Positions 5,519 through 6,822 of a DNA stretch of 6,822 nt are shown here, one piece after another; the stretch's first letter is position 1, and each line of letters starts with the position of its first letter. Position numbers and translations under genes: made by a program. The stretch spans positions 1-6,822 of the forward strand of contig JAYTNF010000114.1 of NCBI GenBank assembly GCA_043748455.1, written 5' to 3'. The DNA is from JAAFKA01 sp043748455. Lineage in GTDB: Bacteria; Bacteroidota; Bacteroidia; Cytophagales; Thermoflexibacteraceae. The notes beneath the pieces are model-generated. The model was given only the letters and a program-made list of their open reading frames with translations, was not told the DNA's origin and ran no database searches.

Positions 5519-5580
5519 ACTTTTGTAATATCATAAAGATTGGCAATATTTATAAGACTTTTGCAATAGTTTTGTAAATA
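5519..5580. repeat. Degenerate ACTTTTGTAATA repeats in the coaX / response-regulator gap
   Basis: ACTTTTGTAATA (5519-5530), ACTTTTGCAATA (5557-5568) and GTTTTGTAAATA (5569-5580) are similar. The last two overlap the candidate promoter of the response regulator. In sequence this AT-rich the resemblance may be chance. Nothing else stands out in the 196-base gap apart from the promoter. Confidence 0.3.
5567..5574 (+). promoter_or_regulatory. Candidate -7 element (TAGTTTTG) for the response regulator gene
   Basis: TAGTTTTG matches TAnnTTTG perfectly and ends 71 bases before the ATG at 5646. A TTG at 5540-5542 lies 24 bases upstream, slightly long for the -33 element of Bacteroidota promoters. 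Confidence 0.45.
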
Positions 5581-5645
5581 AAAGATAGGTTTAGCAATGT
5601 GTTCATGTATAGTCAAATCCCTAAGTAATAAACATAGCAAAAAAT

Positions 5646-6062
5646 ATGAATAGTCCAGCAGTTGATTTAGTAATGTTAGTTGATGATAATGATACTGATA
5701 ATTTTATTAGTAAACGTATTATAGAACTAACTAAATTTGCCAAACGTATAGAAATTAAGAACTCAGGCAAAAATGCTTTACAATATTTAGAGGCAAATCA
5801 AAATAATCCTGATTTATTACCTGATTTAATATTTTTAGATATTAATATGCCGATTGTCGATGGTTTTATTTTCTTGTATGAATTTGGTAAGTTTTCTGAT
5901 GTTATCAAAAACAAATCTAAAGTTATTATTTTGTCAAGTTCTGACAATAAGAGAGATATTGATAAAATTGTTAATAATGGTCATGTTATTAAATTTGTAA
6001 CAAAACCATTAACTGATGAGGTATTAAAAGGTGTACGAACTTTATTGACCCCTATATCTTAG
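5646..6062 (+). CDS. Stand-alone response regulator receiver domain
   Basis: A single CheY-like receiver domain of 138 residues with no output domain, so it probably works by protein contact in a phosphorelay or as a partner of a sensor kinase. The full active site is visible: acidic pair Asp13-Asp14 (MLVDDN), phosphoacceptor Asp65 (LIFLDINMPIVDGF), switch Ser97 (VIILSSSDN) and Lys120 (FVTKPL). The DDND-TDNFISKRIIE opening resembles a receiver type frequent in Bacteroidota. No histidine kinase lies in the window, so the partner is unknown. The start gives a short natural leader before the first strand and has no Shine-Dalgarno; a candidate promoter lies at 5567-5574. A strong hairpin terminator follows after 6 bases. 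Family assignment is firm; the pathway is unknown. Confidence 0.93.
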   Translation: MNSPAVDLVMLVDDNDTDNFISKRIIELTKFAKRIEIKNSGKNALQYLEANQNNPDLLPDLIFLDINMPIVDGFIFLYEFGKFSDVIKNKSKVIILSSSDNKRDIDKIVNNGHVIKFVTKPLTDEVLKGVRTLLTPIS

Positions 6063-6068
6063 GAATGA

Positions 6069-6110
6069 AACTTTTGGAAAGTTAAAAAACTTTCCAAAAG
6101 TTATTTTTTA
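6069..6110 (+). terminator. Strong intrinsic terminator after the response regulator gene
   Basis: AACTTTTGGAAAGTT (6069-6083) pairs perfectly with AACTTTCCAAAAGTT (6088-6102) over an AAAA loop, a 15-bp stem, followed by ATTTTTTA. The T run overlaps the last codons of the convergent gene (its stop is 6108-6110), so the two genes share this end. The minus-strand side has a poorer T tail. Confidence 0.88.
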
Positions 6111-6635
6111 CAATGAAATAGGGATATTTACTAAGGTTTTGTCCCATGCAAGCACCATTATAACAATATTGTCTGCTTCTGTATATGAAATTGTAAACTT
6201 TTCAATTTCAGTTTCACTTGTTGTACTTGGAACTACTACCTGTAAAGCATCTTTTGTTTTATCATAATTAAAATCTCCCCACGTACCCAATTTGGTGTTA
6301 AAAATCAATGTCCACGTAGTTTCAGTAGGAATTGTATAAAAAGTATAAGTACCTGCTTTTAATGGTTGTCCTGCAATCTTTACATCTTTGTTAAAAGTAA
6401 TTTCTGTAGATTCATTTGCACCTGTACGCCATAATTTCCCGTATGGCACAATGTTTCCAAAAATGATACGATTCTTCTTAGAAGGTTGGTAATAGATAAC
6501 TTTTACATCAAGCCCATTTTTGCTGTAATTGGCAGTTGCTTGTGGACTTGCTAACTTAGTAAAAGCACGAAAGCCAAAAAAACCCACTGCACCAATGGCG
6601 ATAATAACGCCAAAAATAATAAGAATTTTTTTCAT
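6108..6635 (-). CDS. DUF2911 family protein with N-terminal membrane anchor
   Basis: A 175-residue protein of the DUF2911 family, whose function is not known. Residues 4-24 form one hydrophobic segment after MKK, either a signal anchor or a signal peptide that might be cut near Ala29-Ser30; there is no lipobox cysteine. The rest would face the periplasm. Diagnostic family motifs are RIIFGNIVPYGKLWRTGANEST (56-77), the LKAGTYTFYTIP strand (92-103), WTLIFNT (108-114), WGDFNYD (119-125) and a closing W164-x5-NIPI. The extended strands suggest a beta-rich domain. The start places lysines directly before the hydrophobic stretch, which fits. No perfect TAnnTTTG lies upstream, and TTATTTTG at 6670-6677 (minus) is one base off. 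It is convergent with the response regulator gene; no functional link is visible. Confidence 0.9.
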   Translation of the reverse strand: MKKILIIFGVIIAIGAVGFFGFRAFTKLASPQATANYSKNGLDVKVIYYQPSKKNRIIFGNIVPYGKLWRTGANESTEITFNKDVKIAGQPLKAGTYTFYTIPTETTWTLIFNTKLGTWGDFNYDKTKDALQVVVPSTTSETEIEKFTISYTEADNIVIMVLAWDKTLVNIPISL

Positions 6636-6684
6636 AATTTGTTTTGATAAGATGTTATAAGTAATAAGACAAAATAAATGTATA

Positions 6685-6700
6685 ACAGACTTTAGTCTGT
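6685..6700. repeat. Perfect palindrome ACAGACTTTAGTCTGT
   Basis: A 7+2+7 palindrome upstream of the DUF2911 gene. Bases 6688-6702 also form a perfect 15-bp inverted repeat with 6722-6736, separated by 19 bases, so this segment can fold in two ways. It shares its core with the ends of the large repeat element. Confidence 0.85.
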
Positions 6701-6725
6701 AAAATATTGATAATCAAAACCTTAC

Positions 6726-6759
6726 AGACTAAAGTCCAATGCTATTAAGCTAAGAAAGT
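6726..6759 (+). repeat. 34-bp terminal inverted repeat, right-window copy
   Basis: This is a perfect inverted copy of 182-215, beginning AGACTAAAGTCC. It is preceded by TTAC, which extends the match to the neighbouring palindrome at 6685-6702 but not to the sequence next to the left copy. Confidence 0.85.
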
Positions 6760-6777
6760 TAAATTGCAATATTGCTA

Positions 6778-6822
6778 ATTACTTGATTATCAATTAATTA
6801 TATTTTTTTAGTTCCGTTAGGA
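6778..6822 (+). repeat. 45-bp direct repeat, copy 2 (identical to 1-45)
   Basis: The last 45 bases repeat the first 45 exactly. They lie inside the same kind of element in the same orientation, so the two ends of the window can be joined without a break. Confidence 0.95.

Larger units (their letters stand above)
6726..6822. mobile_element. Partial MITE-like repeat element (right end of window)
   Basis: It starts with a 34-bp sequence (6726-6759) that is the exact reverse complement of 182-215, then an AT-rich stretch including the palindrome GCAATATTGC (6766-6775), then the 45 bases identical to 1-45. If continued with the sequence that follows position 45 at the left end, it gives a whole element of 267 bp with perfect 34-bp inverted ends. 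No coding sequence is seen. Confidence 0.6.

Noticed and set aside
1..6822. Plasmid or phage genome
   Set aside because: The ends overlap, but there is no replication, partition, mobilisation or phage structural gene, and the genes are typical chromosomal ones.

Overview
The window is AT-rich and carries seven complete protein genes, most of them housekeeping or widely conserved. It looks like Bacteroidota, perhaps a Cytophagales-type genome. None of the seven starts has a Shine-Dalgarno sequence. Four genes have a perfect TAnnTTTG, the Bacteroidota -7 promoter element, 71-77 bases upstream of the ATG. One product is a DUF2911 protein, a family common in this phylum, and one intergenic stretch resembles repeats common in Bacteroidota genomes. 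The assignment is inference, because no marker gene settles it.

Layout. Positions 1-215 are the end of a highly palindromic repeat element with no gene; 216-340 is the leader of the first gene. A plus-strand SPFH/band-7 protein with a C-terminal GYF_2 domain (341-1471) converges, across a hairpin terminator, on a minus-strand block. Read in the direction of transcription, that block is coaX (5449-4661, type III pantothenate kinase), glpK (4534-3026, glycerol kinase), a small protein I align with DNA polymerase III psi/HolD (2945-2466), and a DivIVA-domain coiled-coil protein (2240-1530). The spacing and separate candidate promoters suggest these are separate transcription units rather than one operon. 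A stand-alone response-regulator receiver domain (5646-6062, +) runs divergently from coaX and converges on a membrane-anchored DUF2911 protein (6635-6108, -) over a perfect 15-bp hairpin. Positions 6636-6822 hold more repeat material.

How the genes relate. CoaX feeds coenzyme A synthesis and GlpK feeds glycerol into glycolysis or lipid synthesis. The psi-like protein would belong to the replisome, and DivIVA and the SPFH protein would act at the membrane. I see no single pathway joining them; this looks like ordinary chromosome.

The most unusual structure is at the ends. The first and last 45 bases are identical. Joining the ends through that overlap rebuilds a 267-bp element bounded by perfect 34-bp inverted repeats, with a nearly complete internal palindrome. 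Either the window is a circle of 6777 bp, or (more likely given the gene content) it is a chromosomal contig that stops at both ends inside copies of one dispersed MITE-like repeat. I found no CRISPR array, tRNA, rRNA, transposase, toxin-antitoxin pair or obvious defence system.
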